Part shown: piece by piece, positions 44,298 through 52,657 of the stretch
Numbering within the stretch: the first letter of the stretch is position 1
Layout of the letters: every line of letters begins with the position of its first letter
Assembly (NCBI RefSeq): GCF_038630985.1
Contig: NZ_CP152049.1
Span: 6,277,501 to 6,341,500 of the forward strand
Length of the DNA stretch: 64,000 nt
DNA from: Paenibacillus sp. FSL H8-0548
GTDB lineage: Bacteria > Bacillota > Bacilli > Paenibacillales > Paenibacillaceae
Direction of reading: 5' to 3'
Position numbers and translations under genes: made by a program
The notes under the pieces: generated by a model
What the model saw: the letters and a program-made list of their open reading frames with translations, nothing else
The model's database searches: none
Told to the model about the DNA's origin: nothing

Positions 44298-45257
44298 TTA
44301 CTGTTTCAAAAAAAACTGCATGGTCATATCTGAAAAAGCAGGAAGATCCTCATGCCCAAAGTCCGGGTAAATTTCCATACTCTTCGATGCAGTTATTTTA
44401 TTATAAACAGCGAATTGCGTGGATGGTGGGCAAACCGTATCCATTAGCCCTATACCGAATAAAACCTCTCCACGAATACGCGAGGCTAAAAACTGAATGT
44501 CGATATAGCCAAGCTTATCAAAAATCTCATCCTCTCGCTTATGCTGCGGGTCGAAGTTGCGGAAAAAGGTGCGCAGCTCCGCATAGGCATCCTTAGCCAA
44601 ATCCATTTGCCATACACGCTTATAGTCGCTTAGAAATGGGAAGACTGGCGCGAGCTTGCTGATCCGCGGCTCAAGCGCTGCGCAAGCAATCGTTAACCCT
44701 CCGCCTTGCGAGCCACCCATGGCCATAACGCACTCGGGATCTACCTCTGGCATTTGCATCGCTATACCTGCAAGCTGTGCGGTATCTAAATAGATATGGC
44801 GGAACAACAGCTGATCTGGATGATCGTTCAGACCGCGAATAATATGGCCGTTTTGTGTCGTCCCCTTGACTCCGCCAGTGTCCTCCGAGTAGCCGCCCTG
44901 TCCACGGCAATCGAGTGAAAAGAACGAGTAGCCAAGCGCCGCATAACCGAGCTTGTCCTGCCAGTTACCAGAATGTCCGGTGTAGCCGTGGAATTGCAGA
45001 ATCGCTGGATGCGGCTCTGGCACGTTTTTCGGCCTAATATATTTCGCATGAATGCGTGCGCCGCGTACACCTGTAAAATATAAATCGAAGCACTCCGCAT
45101 AAGGAACCTGAAAACTGCTCGGCACTAGCTCGACCTGAGGGTCTACCGCTCTCATTTCAGCAAGTGCCCTGTCCCAATACTCGTCAAAATCGGCGGGGCG
45201 AGGACTGCTTCCTTCATATTCCTTTAACTTCTCTAAAGGCATATCTACTAATGGCAT
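44298..45257 (-). CDS. Acetyl xylan esterase / cephalosporin-C deacetylase (CE7)
   Basis: A 319-residue alpha/beta hydrolase of carbohydrate esterase family 7, which deacetylates xylo-oligosaccharides inside the cell. The family motifs are RGQGGYS (RGQ motif), the nucleophile elbow GGSQGG with Ser183, and, by alignment of spacing, Asp273 in GLMDTVCPPST and His302 in FGHEDLPAF. No signal peptide. GTAGGAGG is well placed before the ATG, and a probable cre lies upstream, which suits glucose-repressed carbohydrate use. Confidence 0.92.
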   Translation of the reverse strand: MPLVDMPLEKLKEYEGSSPRPADFDEYWDRALAEMRAVDPQVELVPSSFQVPYAECFDLYFTGVRGARIHAKYIRPKNVPEPHPAILQFHGYTGHSGNWQDKLGYAALGYSFFSLDCRGQGGYSEDTGGVKGTTQNGHIIRGLNDHPDQLLFRHIYLDTAQLAGIAMQMPEVDPECVMAMGGSQGGGLTIACAALEPRISKLAPVFPFLSDYKRVWQMDLAKDAYAELRTFFRNFDPQHKREDEIFDKLGYIDIQFLASRIRGEVLFGIGLMDTVCPPSTQFAVYNKITASKSMEIYPDFGHEDLPAFSDMTMQFFLKQ

Positions 45258-45302
45258 TCTAGTACCTCCTACTAATTTGAATAGCTAAATTCACGGCTCT
45301 CA

Positions 45303-45317
45303 TTGAAAGCGTTATCC
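45303..45317 (-). promoter_or_regulatory. Possible cre site for the CE7 esterase gene
   Basis: TTGAAAGCGTTATCC matches the CcpA cre consensus (WTGNAANCGNWNNCW) at all but the last base. It lies about 45 bp upstream of the esterase start. Confidence 0.45.
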
Positions 45318-45438
45318 CTATTTTAATAGATTAGAAAAAAATTGAAATAGCAAACCATAAAAAAAAGACTATAGCCCCACATTGTCGTGTGACCACAGTC
45401 TGCTTCCTTACTCATTAATTGCATAACGCTTCTGCTTA

Positions 45439-45711
45439 TTACTTCGACGTATTTCTACCTTTAACGGAATTCCCGCCTTTAAAGGCTGTACTCCCCTTAG
45501 GCATATTAGCGCTCTTGGCATTCGAAGCATTCTTGTCTCCAGCCGTATTTTTTTCTCCGGCTGCGCCTTTTTCGCCATCCGCGCTTTTAGCACCCTGGTT
45601 TCTGCCAAATACTTTTTTCGCCAGCTTTTTCTTTTCCCCTGCTTGCCAGCGATTCCAGCCCTTCTTGTCCGTTCCTCTGCCTGTACCGCCCTTGCTCTTT
45701 GCACCGCTCAT
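45439..45711 (-). CDS. Small Lys/Gly-rich basic protein
   Basis: A 90-residue low-complexity protein: MSGAKSKGGTGRGTDKKGWN, RWQAGEKKKLAKKVFGRNQG, then repeated Ala-Lys-Gly-Asn segments. GGAGTGATG precedes the ATG at 45711; the frame extends upstream without a better site. The high Lys content suggests nucleic-acid or spore/cell-wall association, but I recognise no family. The overlapping frame at 45408-45704 has no ribosome site and is taken as a shadow. Confidence 0.6.
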   Translation of the reverse strand: MSGAKSKGGTGRGTDKKGWNRWQAGEKKKLAKKVFGRNQGAKSADGEKGAAGEKNTAGDKNASNAKSANMPKGSTAFKGGNSVKGRNTSK

Positions 45712-45858
45712 ATCATCACTCCATAATTTCTTCAATACCGAGTTAACTGTTATATATTTCGTAAAATGCAGCTGCAGCATCTATACTAACCTGGTTCCTC
45801 GTTATCATTACTTTATAGTATACCATTAATCCTGCCCTTGGATTCTTACTGCTTCACA

Positions 45859-46911
45859 TTAATTTGAGTTCCTTGAATTATCCCAGACCGAATTTGGAAT
45901 TTCTCTGCGCAGCACGGGGACAACCTCTGAAGTAAAACGCTGGACCTGCTCCCGCTGCTCTGCCTCGGTTAATCCGTCTACACTAATACTAAGCACCTGA
46001 TTTCCGAATGCGCTATGGTAGTCTAATATTTTCTCTATAACAGCGTCTGCGCTGCCAACCAGCGAGGGCCCATTCTTAATCGTATCCTCAAGATCTTTAA
46101 AGGGAGAATTATTATGCTGTGCTGCGCTCGTTGCCTGAAACGCATCATAATAAGGACGATAGCGTTTAATCGCTTCTTCGGAGGTATTAGCCAAATATAA
46201 GCTCCCGGCTCCCGCTCCTACAACGGCTTGCCTCGGATCATGACCATAAAAGGCAAGCCGCTCGCGGTAGTGATCAATAAGCTCCTTATACTTGGCCTGC
46301 GGATGAAAGCTGTTGGAGGAGAAGATCGGCTCGCCATGCTTTGCCGCGAGCTCAGTTGAGAGCTTGCTCGATGCGCTGCCATGCCAAATAGGGATGGCGG
46401 ACTGATAGGGTCTTGGCTGCGTCGTTACTTGATGAAGCGACGGACGGTAGCGTCCTTCCCAGGTGACATCCTCTTCACTCCATAATCGCTTAAGCAGTAA
46501 ATACCGCTCCGAAAGCGACTCCCACTGCTCCTCCTCAGTTATACCGAACAATGGATAATGCCGCGGATCGTTCCCCTTACCAATAATGAGCTCCAGCCTG
46601 CCTTCAGACAAATGATCCAGTGTTGCATAGTCCTCTGCTGCTCGTACCGGATCAAGCACACTTAATACCGTCACTGTTGTTAATAAACGAATACGTGAGG
46701 TTCTAGCAGCAATGGCTGTCAAAAGCACCGGCGGCGAGGAAGAAAGAAATGGAGCGCCATGCCGCTCACCAATTCCATAGGCATCGAATCCAAGCTCTTC
46801 CGCTAGTATCGCCTGCTTTAGTATATTCTGAAATTTTTGCTGTGCTGTTAACACTTCTCCTGTCACGGCGTTAGGTATATTCATCACCAAACTAAATAAA
46901 GCAAACTTCAT
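45859..46911 (-). CDS. LLM-class flavin-dependent oxidoreductase
   Basis: A 350-residue luciferase-like monooxygenase-fold protein that uses reduced FMN (or F420 in relatives). Visible features include the N-terminal strand MKFALFSLVMNIP, EELGFDAYGIGERHGAPFLS, IRLLTTVTVLSVLDPVRAAE (the TIM-barrel core) and the later GSADAVIEKILDYH. The substrate is not known. AAGGAGGAGGC lies before the ATG at 46911; a longer frame to 46959 lacks a site. It is a single gene. Confidence 0.9.
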   Translation of the reverse strand: MKFALFSLVMNIPNAVTGEVLTAQQKFQNILKQAILAEELGFDAYGIGERHGAPFLSSSPPVLLTAIAARTSRIRLLTTVTVLSVLDPVRAAEDYATLDHLSEGRLELIIGKGNDPRHYPLFGITEEEQWESLSERYLLLKRLWSEEDVTWEGRYRPSLHQVTTQPRPYQSAIPIWHGSASSKLSTELAAKHGEPIFSSNSFHPQAKYKELIDHYRERLAFYGHDPRQAVVGAGAGSLYLANTSEEAIKRYRPYYDAFQATSAAQHNNSPFKDLEDTIKNGPSLVGSADAVIEKILDYHSAFGNQVLSISVDGLTEAEQREQVQRFTSEVVPVLRREIPNSVWDNSRNSN

Positions 46912-47100
46912 CGTATGCCTCCTCCTTATGCTGCTCAATAAGCAAAGCTCAATTTCCATATTTGCATTACACTGCTTTTATGAATTGAAATTATAGTAGC
47001 ATAGGGGAATCCTACGAACAATAATTATCACACTATTCCGATTATCATACTATTCTATATGTATATAAAAAAATTCAATACTAGGAAAATAAACAAAAAA

Positions 47101-47155
47101 GACCCTGAACGGCATTAAAACTAAATGATCCTTAGTTTTAATGCCGTTTAAGGTC
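47101..47155 (-). terminator. Long hairpin terminator of the small gene at 47191-47385
   Basis: ACGGCATTAAAACTAA pairs perfectly with TTAGTTTTAATGCCGT (16 bp), extended by GACC/GGTC. On the minus strand TTTTTTGTTT follows, so it terminates the adjacent small gene; A-rich sequence makes it a bidirectional candidate. Confidence 0.88.
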
Positions 47156-47190
47156 CCGTACTATCATTCGTTGTCATTGCTTGTGTCATA

Positions 47191-47385
47191 TTAATAGGCA
47201 TGAATCGTATCACTCATCACTCTCCAGACGATGCTTCTATGGCGCGCGGCTGTTGCAGCCATTTCCTTTAACGTTGACAGCGCTTCCTCTGCTTGCACTC
47301 GATAGCCCTCATCGCCAAACAACAAGTACAATCGCATATAATCATTGTATTCATCCAGCCATTCATTGAAGTAAGAAGAGGTCAT
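47191..47385 (-). CDS. Small protein of unknown function
   Basis: A 64-residue protein (MTSSYFNEWLDEYNDYMRLY, ending RSIVWRVMSDTIHAY) that looks largely helical and acidic-aromatic in the first half. GGGAG lies 8 nt before the ATG at 47385 and a perfect terminator follows, which supports a real transcription unit. I do not recognise a family. Confidence 0.7.
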   Translation of the reverse strand: MTSSYFNEWLDEYNDYMRLYLLFGDEGYRVQAEEALSTLKEMAATAARHRSIVWRVMSDTIHAY

Positions 47386-47641
47386 TCGCATCACTCCCTT
47401 ATTTCGATCATAAAACAAATACATTAATCTTTTATGAAAATAACATAAAATCCAGCTAATCTCATTCTACTCTTTTTCAACCTCTTAATACTATTAAATA
47501 GGAAAATTGTCTAAATTAAAATAGAAACTTCATATTTTATTGTTTCCTATTTTTACCGTGGCCGAATCCTCTACTTGACCATATATTCGATTGGTAGGTA
47601 TTATGAAACTGCTATCATTTCTTTCTATTGGAGGAATACCT

Positions 47642-48268
47642 ATGACAATTATCGATAAGAATTCAATTGTTTTATTTCAAGGGGACAGTATAACAGATGC
47701 AGGGCGTAATCGGGATGACGGTGCTAACCTAGGATCGGGCTATGCGAACCTTGTTACGGCCTTGTTTACGAGTAAGTATCCACAGAAGCAAACTACTTTC
47801 CTCAATAGGGGGATATCCGGTGATCGTGTCGTAGATCTGGAACGGAGATGGGAACAGGATTGTCTTGACCTAAAGCCGACTTGGCTGTCCATCTATGTTG
47901 GCATTAATGACACTTGGCGCCGTTATGATAGCAATAATCCACTCAGCACCGAAGAGTACTATACAACCTATCGTCGCCTGCTTCATCAGGCTAAGGAGCA
48001 GTTGAACGCTAACCTTATTTTAGTCGAGCCGTTCGTACTGCCTGTGAATGATAGTCAGAAGCAATGGCGTGAAGATCTTGATCCGAAGATTCAAGCCCTT
48101 CGCGAGCTTGCAGGAGAATTCAGAACACTTTACGTTCCGCTTGATGGCTTATTCGCTCAGGCTGCCGCGCAGACGGGCTCTGCTTACTGGGCACCTGATG
48201 GTGTTCATCCGTCCCCTGCCGGCGCTGCTCTCATTGCAGAGGCATGGCTGCAGGCAGTTAAGGCTTAA
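47642..48268 (+). CDS. SGNH/GDSL esterase (carbohydrate esterase type)
   Basis: A 208-residue SGNH hydrolase that probably removes acetyl groups from plant-cell-wall sugars. Block I is LFQGDSITDAGR with the catalytic Ser16, block II GISGDRVVDL supplies Gly, block III VGINDTW supplies Asn89, and block V APDGVHPS supplies Asp186 and His189. No signal peptide. GGAGGAATACC is directly before the ATG at 47642; the frame reaches 47591 without a better start. Convergent with the Gfo/Idh oxidoreductase gene. Confidence 0.9.
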   Translation: MTIIDKNSIVLFQGDSITDAGRNRDDGANLGSGYANLVTALFTSKYPQKQTTFLNRGISGDRVVDLERRWEQDCLDLKPTWLSIYVGINDTWRRYDSNNPLSTEEYYTTYRRLLHQAKEQLNANLILVEPFVLPVNDSQKQWREDLDPKIQALRELAGEFRTLYVPLDGLFAQAAAQTGSAYWAPDGVHPSPAGAALIAEAWLQAVKA

Positions 48269-48343
48269 TCTTAATAAGACCATCTATTAATATAGAGATA
48301 GTATGGCGAAATGATCTTTCCTATATTTTAAAAAGATAACCAA

Positions 48344-48393
48344 AAGGAGCTGTCCTCCAGGCAAATACATCCCCGCCTGAAGGACAGCTCCTT
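48344..48393. terminator. Bidirectional terminator between convergent genes
   Basis: AAGGAGCTGTCCT pairs with AGGACAGCTCCTT (13 bp) and an inner CAGGC/GCCTG extends it. It separates the convergent SGNH esterase and Gfo/Idh genes and can serve both. Confidence 0.85.
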
Positions 48394-48411
48394 CGTTTGT
48401 TTACTTCTGCT

Positions 48412-49401
48412 TTATTGATCTGCCGGGTAACGCAAGCCCCATTGCTTTCTAATCGTATCGAGTGTGCTCATGATATCCAGCGTCTCACTCAGCGGGATAA
48501 CAGAACTCTCGGTTCTGCCCTCACGCAGCGCCTTCATTGCTTCCTCTGCTTCGAATGCATACCCCTCAGCTTTGCGGTCATCAACGAAGGACTCAGCCTC
48601 TGCATCCTTCACATGAAGCGAAGCCGACTTACCAAACAAGAAATTCGGCACATGAATATACCCTTTTGTTCCATAAATATAAGCATCACTAACCATACCG
48701 AGCTGAACAGCTCCATTCAATGCTGCTGTACGACCGCCCTCATATTCGAACAATAGCGAAAACTGCTCATCCACGCCGGTCTTGCCAATACGAGCAGTGC
48801 TCATAATTTTTGTAGGCGCCGCGCCATAAATTAAGGATGCGAAGGATACTGGATAAATCCCTGCATCAAGAAGAGCTCCTCCACCTAATGCGGGATCTAG
48901 CAAACGGCTCTCAGGCGCCCATCCGATATCAAAGCCAAAATCAGCCTTCAACAAACGAACCTCACCTATTTTATCATCTGCCAGCCACTCCATTACTTTA
49001 CGAATTGGAGGCAAGAACCGCGTCCACATCGCTTCCATTAGAAATACTTGTTTCTCTCTTGCCAAATCTATGATTTCCTTTGCTTCTGCCGCATTCATCG
49101 TAAATGGCTTCTCGCAAAGTACCGCTTTACCCGCACGCAACAATTCGAGCACATTCTCCTTATGTATCGGATGCAGTGTTCCAACATACACGATGTCGAC
49201 ATCAGAATCATGAGCCAGCTCTTCCACACTGCCATAAGCTCGCGGAATATTAAACTGCTTTGCGAAGTTCTCCGCCTTCTCTAGACTTCTTCCTCCAACA
49301 GCAGTCAGCTCTGCGCCTTCAGCATAGGCCAAATCAGCTGCGAACTTTGAGGAAATCCAACCCGGCCCCAATATTCCCCACTTAATTGTTTTAACTGACA
49401 T
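48412..49401 (-). CDS. Gfo/Idh/MocA-family oxidoreductase
   Basis: A 329-residue NAD(P)-dependent dehydrogenase. The N-terminal Rossmann fold is seen in IKWGILGPGWISSKFAADLA and AVLCEKPFTMNAAEAKEIID (the EKP motif with catalytic Lys), followed by the alpha/beta C-terminal domain (LLDAGIYPVSFASLIYGAAP). Such enzymes oxidise or epimerise sugars and inositols; the sugar is not clear. The ATG at 49401 lies 11 nt after GGGAG; a GTG at 49413 overlaps that site. Near a ThuA-like gene, with which it may share a sugar pathway. Confidence 0.9.
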   Translation of the reverse strand: MSVKTIKWGILGPGWISSKFAADLAYAEGAELTAVGGRSLEKAENFAKQFNIPRAYGSVEELAHDSDVDIVYVGTLHPIHKENVLELLRAGKAVLCEKPFTMNAAEAKEIIDLAREKQVFLMEAMWTRFLPPIRKVMEWLADDKIGEVRLLKADFGFDIGWAPESRLLDPALGGGALLDAGIYPVSFASLIYGAAPTKIMSTARIGKTGVDEQFSLLFEYEGGRTAALNGAVQLGMVSDAYIYGTKGYIHVPNFLFGKSASLHVKDAEAESFVDDRKAEGYAFEAEEAMKALREGRTESSVIPLSETLDIMSTLDTIRKQWGLRYPADQ

Positions 49402-49524
49402 GAATTCATTCACTCCCTCAAATAAAATAATAAAAAATAGTGCTCAACCATAATTATACAAGCATTTACAATTGAAAAGCTAATAAAGGATAACTGAAAA
49501 CGAATGGCAAGCGGCAGCTTGTCC

Positions 49525-50175
49525 TTAATTGCTTCGGCTTCCGCCGCACCAGTTTAGCGCATTTTCAATGGCAATCTCGTATTCCGGCAGCTGCAGTACG
49601 TGTAAAAAATGTCCCGGTGTAAGCACACAAACACGGCCCTCGCCCTTCTCTCTTAGCCAGCCGGCAGGCTGAATGCCATACTCAGAATGAGAGGTCATAA
49701 AAACCTGAATACGCTCTTCAAGCGTCTCCACAAAATAATGCTCGTCATGAACAGTAAAGCCCTGTACAGCAGCACCGCCAAGCGCCGACTGATCGGTATA
49801 AGCAATCGCAACGGGACAAGCCTCTGGGTGATGCTCGAACACTCCGCCAATAAGCTCGTAGAAGATAGGCTCATTGCGGTATCCTACCGTACCAGAATGT
49901 AGAACAAGAAGCCCATTTCCTTGCTCAACATAGCTTTGAAAATAGTGCTGGATCTCTTCCGTAAGCCATGGCGTTTGGTCAGTCGCTGAGATTTGATTCG
50001 ATTTTGCCAAAATAATAACATCCTGCTGCTCCATCCATGACGGAGACCACTCCGAAGCATGCTGATTATAATCCAATTGAAAGCCTTGCCTAGTTAAATG
50101 CTTCAGACCCTCTATAATGTTCTTTCCTGGATGCCAATAGTCATCACATATTACTCCAATCTTCATATTGTTCAT
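49525..50175 (-). CDS. ThuA-domain protein
   Basis: A 216-residue ThuA-like protein of the class I glutamine-amidotransferase fold associated with disaccharide catabolism. Core features: KIGVICDDYWHPGKNIIEGL, YVEQGNGLLVLHSGTVGYRN, and GRVCVLTPGHFLHVLQLPEY. ThuA proteins often accompany Gfo/Idh dehydrogenases in sugar operons, as seen here on the same strand. Just upstream (50212-50245) are two cre-like sequences with mismatches (e.g. ATGAAAGCGTTATAC), so glucose repression is possible. Confidence 0.85.
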   Translation of the reverse strand: MNNMKIGVICDDYWHPGKNIIEGLKHLTRQGFQLDYNQHASEWSPSWMEQQDVIILAKSNQISATDQTPWLTEEIQHYFQSYVEQGNGLLVLHSGTVGYRNEPIFYELIGGVFEHHPEACPVAIAYTDQSALGGAAVQGFTVHDEHYFVETLEERIQVFMTSHSEYGIQPAGWLREKGEGRVCVLTPGHFLHVLQLPEYEIAIENALNWCGGSRSN

Positions 50176-50361
50176 CTCCTAGCTGCTGTTTGTAATGCTT
50201 CATCTATTTCATTATAAACGTTTCAGCTGTATAACGCTTTCATAATGAAAAATAACACTTCGGATGAAATGGCTGACGAAGCGTATTCGTCGATGAATTT
50301 TAGCGTTAGATTCAGACGCCGTGCTCCTCCGCATTCGCTCCGTCCGCACGGACTGCCCCTC

Positions 50362-50411
50362 CTGACCTCTTGCATGCCATGCAAGAGGTCCCCCAGCTGA
50401 GCTAAGCCCCC
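50362..50411 (-). pseudogene. Truncated tRNA-Ala (GGC anticodon) remnant
   Basis: On the minus strand the sequence GGGGGCTTAGCTCAGCTGGG is followed by a 5-bp anticodon stem CTTGC/GCAAG around the 7-nt loop ATGGCAT, giving U33 and anticodon GGC, then the variable AGGTC. This matches the 5' two-thirds of a tRNA-Ala. After AGGTCAG the expected T-arm and CCA end are replaced by GAGGGGCAGTCCGTGCG. The D-stem also carries one C-C mismatch. It cannot fold as a full tRNA and is called a remnant. Confidence 0.75.
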
Positions 50412-50487
50412 GTGATAATTGTAAAATTCAGGTATTCATTTTTTCTTGAGGTGTGTAACTAACCAGCTCGTACTCGTGCTAGCAAAC

Positions 50488-50859
50488 CAATCTTGTACTC
50501 ACGCATTATAGCTCGCCGTTTCAGCTCATTTCCAGCCGTCTTGTCTCCATTGTTGGCAACTATGCTGCAAATGCGCAGGAAAGTCTACTTTATTGGCTGT
50601 CACGGGCAGAGCTCTTGCTGCCCTCCTCCAATCCTCCCTTCTCCTACTCCAAGCGCTAAAGCTATCCTGCACTTTTGCAGTAACTTCGTGCTTTTGGGAC
50701 GCTCTAACTAACCTATCCTGCACTCACGCATGATAGCTCATCGTTTCAGCTCATCTACAGCCATCTGATCTCCATTGTTGGCAGCTATCCTGCTTACGTA
50801 CAGGATAGCTGCGCTAATCCATTAAATAGAGTAGGCTACCCTGCAATTGTGCAGGATAG
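50488..50859. repeat. Palindrome family C array
   Basis: Copies of a 24-bp palindrome (CTATCCTGC-N6-GCAGGATAG) start at 50488 (diverged), 50560, 50662, 50713, 50785 and 50836. Steps are 72, 102, 51, 72 and 51 bp. Two of the intervening spacers are near copies (TCAGCTCAT...TCCATTGTTGGCA at 50521 and 50747), so a longer unit has been duplicated. No gene is seen in 50412-51003. Confidence 0.85.
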
Positions 50860-51003
50860 CCTGCTACTACTCATTCTTATTATTGACTGCCACAGCAAAG
50901 CTCGTGCTGCTGCCGCAGCATCATTATCAACAGGTTCGGAGAATGCATAGTTTCCTACATAAGAACAAAATCACCTACGGTGAATTTACGTACTAGCCGA
51001 CGG

Positions 51004-51252
51004 TTACTTCTCCGCCGGCTCTTTCTTCCTCACCAAGTCTCCGTTACACTCCGGGCATACGAACACAGGACTCTCCTCAGGTCCTAATTCATAAGAACAC
51101 TCTCCTACGATGAAATCAGGCACAGGATCTAAACATCCGCAATCTACGCAAACATAATCGATAAAGACTTCTTCCTCCTCATCATCAAAGGAAAATAGTT
51201 CAACAGCTTCTTCCTTTTCGCTATCCTGTTTCTTGCCTTTCCTTTCGTTCAT
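51004..51252 (-). CDS. Small acidic zinc-ribbon protein of the IS91 element
   Basis: An 82-residue protein with an acidic N-terminal half (SFDDEEEEVFIDY) and a two-pair zinc ribbon (CVDCGCLDPV...CPECNGD). It starts at ATG 51252, overlapping the transposase end by 32 bp in a different frame, so the two are probably coupled. Its function within the element is unknown; some IS91 relatives carry similar accessory frames. Confidence 0.7.
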   Translation of the reverse strand: MNERKGKKQDSEKEEAVELFSFDDEEEEVFIDYVCVDCGCLDPVPDFIVGECSYELGPEESPVFVCPECNGDLVRKKEPAEK

Positions 51253-52492
51253 TAGCCCGAACCCCCCATTTCTTCTTATACGCTCGTTCACTTTCCTCAT
51301 CATAATAATAAATTCGCCCATAGTCTGCATGCCAAATAACCACAAGCAACATGGTTTGTTTGCAGCAGGGACAGGCGATCGGATCCCGTTCATAAGTCTC
51401 CAACATCCGCTGACGGTACGTCTTTCTTCTCTTTTCCTTCGGCGGGAACGTCATTTCAATCTGTTTATGGACCATGTACCGCCATAAGTTAATGATCTTT
51501 TGCGACTCCTTATTCTTACTTCTGCTGTACAGGCCATACCTGCCTACCATTCGAAAATGCTTCGGCGGGATATGCTGCACCAGGGCATAAATGAATTTCA
51601 TGACAGGGGCTACGACATCGATCCTCTTTCCTGTCTGATGATCTTCGTACCAGTAATGTACCGTATGGTAGTCATACTTTATAATGCGATACTCTGCGAT
51701 TGCCGGACGAGCCAGATAACGTCCAATATACTTGGCCGCTCCACGGGCATCCTTCATTCGTTGTTCTGCGTTGACATAAAATCCATGCTTGTACCGACTG
51801 TACAGTTGGTTTACCAACGTTTTTACCTTCGCATCGCCAGGATGCCACTTCAACATTAAATCCATAAGTAGCTTCTGCCATGACTTTCTCAAGTAGGTAA
51901 AAGAAATATACTCCACACTCTTCCACTGCTTATGGCAATCTAACGCACCTTCCGTAACCAGGGCATGAATATGCGGATTAAACTTTAGATCCCTTCCAAA
52001 CGTATGAATGACCGTAATGACGCCCACGTCATACTGTTTGCTCTTATTTTTACGCCGATAGTAATATTGGATGACCTTCGCCACTTCTTTACTAAGCTCG
52101 TTCAAACGACTCCGATCCTCAAAGAAGTATTTCCTCAACTCTTTTGGTACCGTAAACACGGTATGACGATGGGGGACATTCAGGATTCGCTCCTGTTGCT
52201 TTTCTGCCCAGTCATCGGTGTATTTCTTTCCGCATCCATGACAAAACCGACTCTTACAAGTAAAACAGATAATGACCGGTTCCGGTTTTCCCTCCGTACA
52301 ACCCATACATTCATATCTCGCGTAACCCATATCCTTCGTGCCGCATCGCGTTGCCTTGTTTACGGCTTCCGGTATCGCTTTCTGCAGTTCTTCCGGGAAT
52401 AGATTCGCATGAAGTTCCCAAAACCCATGAAAATGATCCTTCAAGATCTGTTTCACGATCCCTCGTTTCTTCCATGTTTCTCGCTTCTCCAT
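51221..52492 (-). CDS. IS91-family transposase (HUH, rolling-circle)
   Basis: A 423-residue transposase. The N-terminus has the zinc-binding region typical of this family (CMGCTEGKPEPVIICFTC...RFCHGCGKKY), followed by the HUH metal-binding signature in KFNPHIHALVTEGAL, and the tyrosine helix ARGAAKYIGRYLARPAI with paired Tyr residues, which would make the covalent DNA link for rolling-circle movement. Length is standard, and no frameshift is seen, so it may be active. Start ATG at 52492, GGGGGG upstream. C-terminal part contains a second Cys-pair (CPCC). Confidence 0.92.
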   Translation of the reverse strand: MEKRETWKKRGIVKQILKDHFHGFWELHANLFPEELQKAIPEAVNKATRCGTKDMGYARYECMGCTEGKPEPVIICFTCKSRFCHGCGKKYTDDWAEKQQERILNVPHRHTVFTVPKELRKYFFEDRSRLNELSKEVAKVIQYYYRRKNKSKQYDVGVITVIHTFGRDLKFNPHIHALVTEGALDCHKQWKSVEYISFTYLRKSWQKLLMDLMLKWHPGDAKVKTLVNQLYSRYKHGFYVNAEQRMKDARGAAKYIGRYLARPAIAEYRIIKYDYHTVHYWYEDHQTGKRIDVVAPVMKFIYALVQHIPPKHFRMVGRYGLYSRSKNKESQKIINLWRYMVHKQIEMTFPPKEKRRKTYRQRMLETYERDPIACPCCKQTMLLVVIWHADYGRIYYYDEESERAYKKKWGVRANERKERQETG

Positions 52493-52565
52493 AACGATCC
52501 CCCCCTATTTATTTTTTCGACTCGATTATCCACATTTTTTAGCATCGCATAATTTCCTAAACAAT

Positions 52566-52593
52566 GAAAAAACCAGCTGCAGAGCTGCAGCTG
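52566..52593 (-). terminator. Terminator of the TIM-barrel isomerase gene
   Basis: CAGCTGCAG-AG-CTGCAGCTG is a 9-bp palindrome followed on the minus strand by GTTTTTTC. It lies 65 bp after the isomerase stop and just before the IS91 element. Confidence 0.85.
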
Positions 52594-52657
52594 ATTTTCG
52601 TCGCTTGCTGAAACCATTTTCTCGCGCAGCGACCAAAACATAAATGTTTAGTTCAAC

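Larger units (their letters stand above)
50963..52510 (-). mobile_element. IS91-family insertion sequence (approximate limits)
   Basis: The element comprises an HUH transposase gene and an overlapping small zinc-ribbon gene. The presumed oriIS end is near 50963, where a TCACC-TAC-GGTGA hairpin (50971-50983) is followed on the minus strand by TTTTGTTC; IS91 elements use GTTC/GAAC targets. The opposite end, upstream of the transposase, is not defined; it is placed between the transposase start and the terminator at 52566. No terminal inverted repeats or target duplication are expected for this family. Confidence 0.6.

Noticed and set aside
43113..44333. Chain of 61-91-residue open frames (MCLSHKN..., MCSYP...) across the satellite
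   Set aside because: The repeat period is 112 bp, which shifts frame each unit; the frames are repeat artefacts without ribosome sites.
45408..45704. 98-residue Arg-rich frame overlapping the small basic protein
   Set aside because: Other frame has the good ribosome site and a balanced protein; this one looks like its shadow.
50362..50411. Functional tRNA-Ala
   Set aside because: No T-arm, no acceptor 3' strand and a D-stem mismatch.
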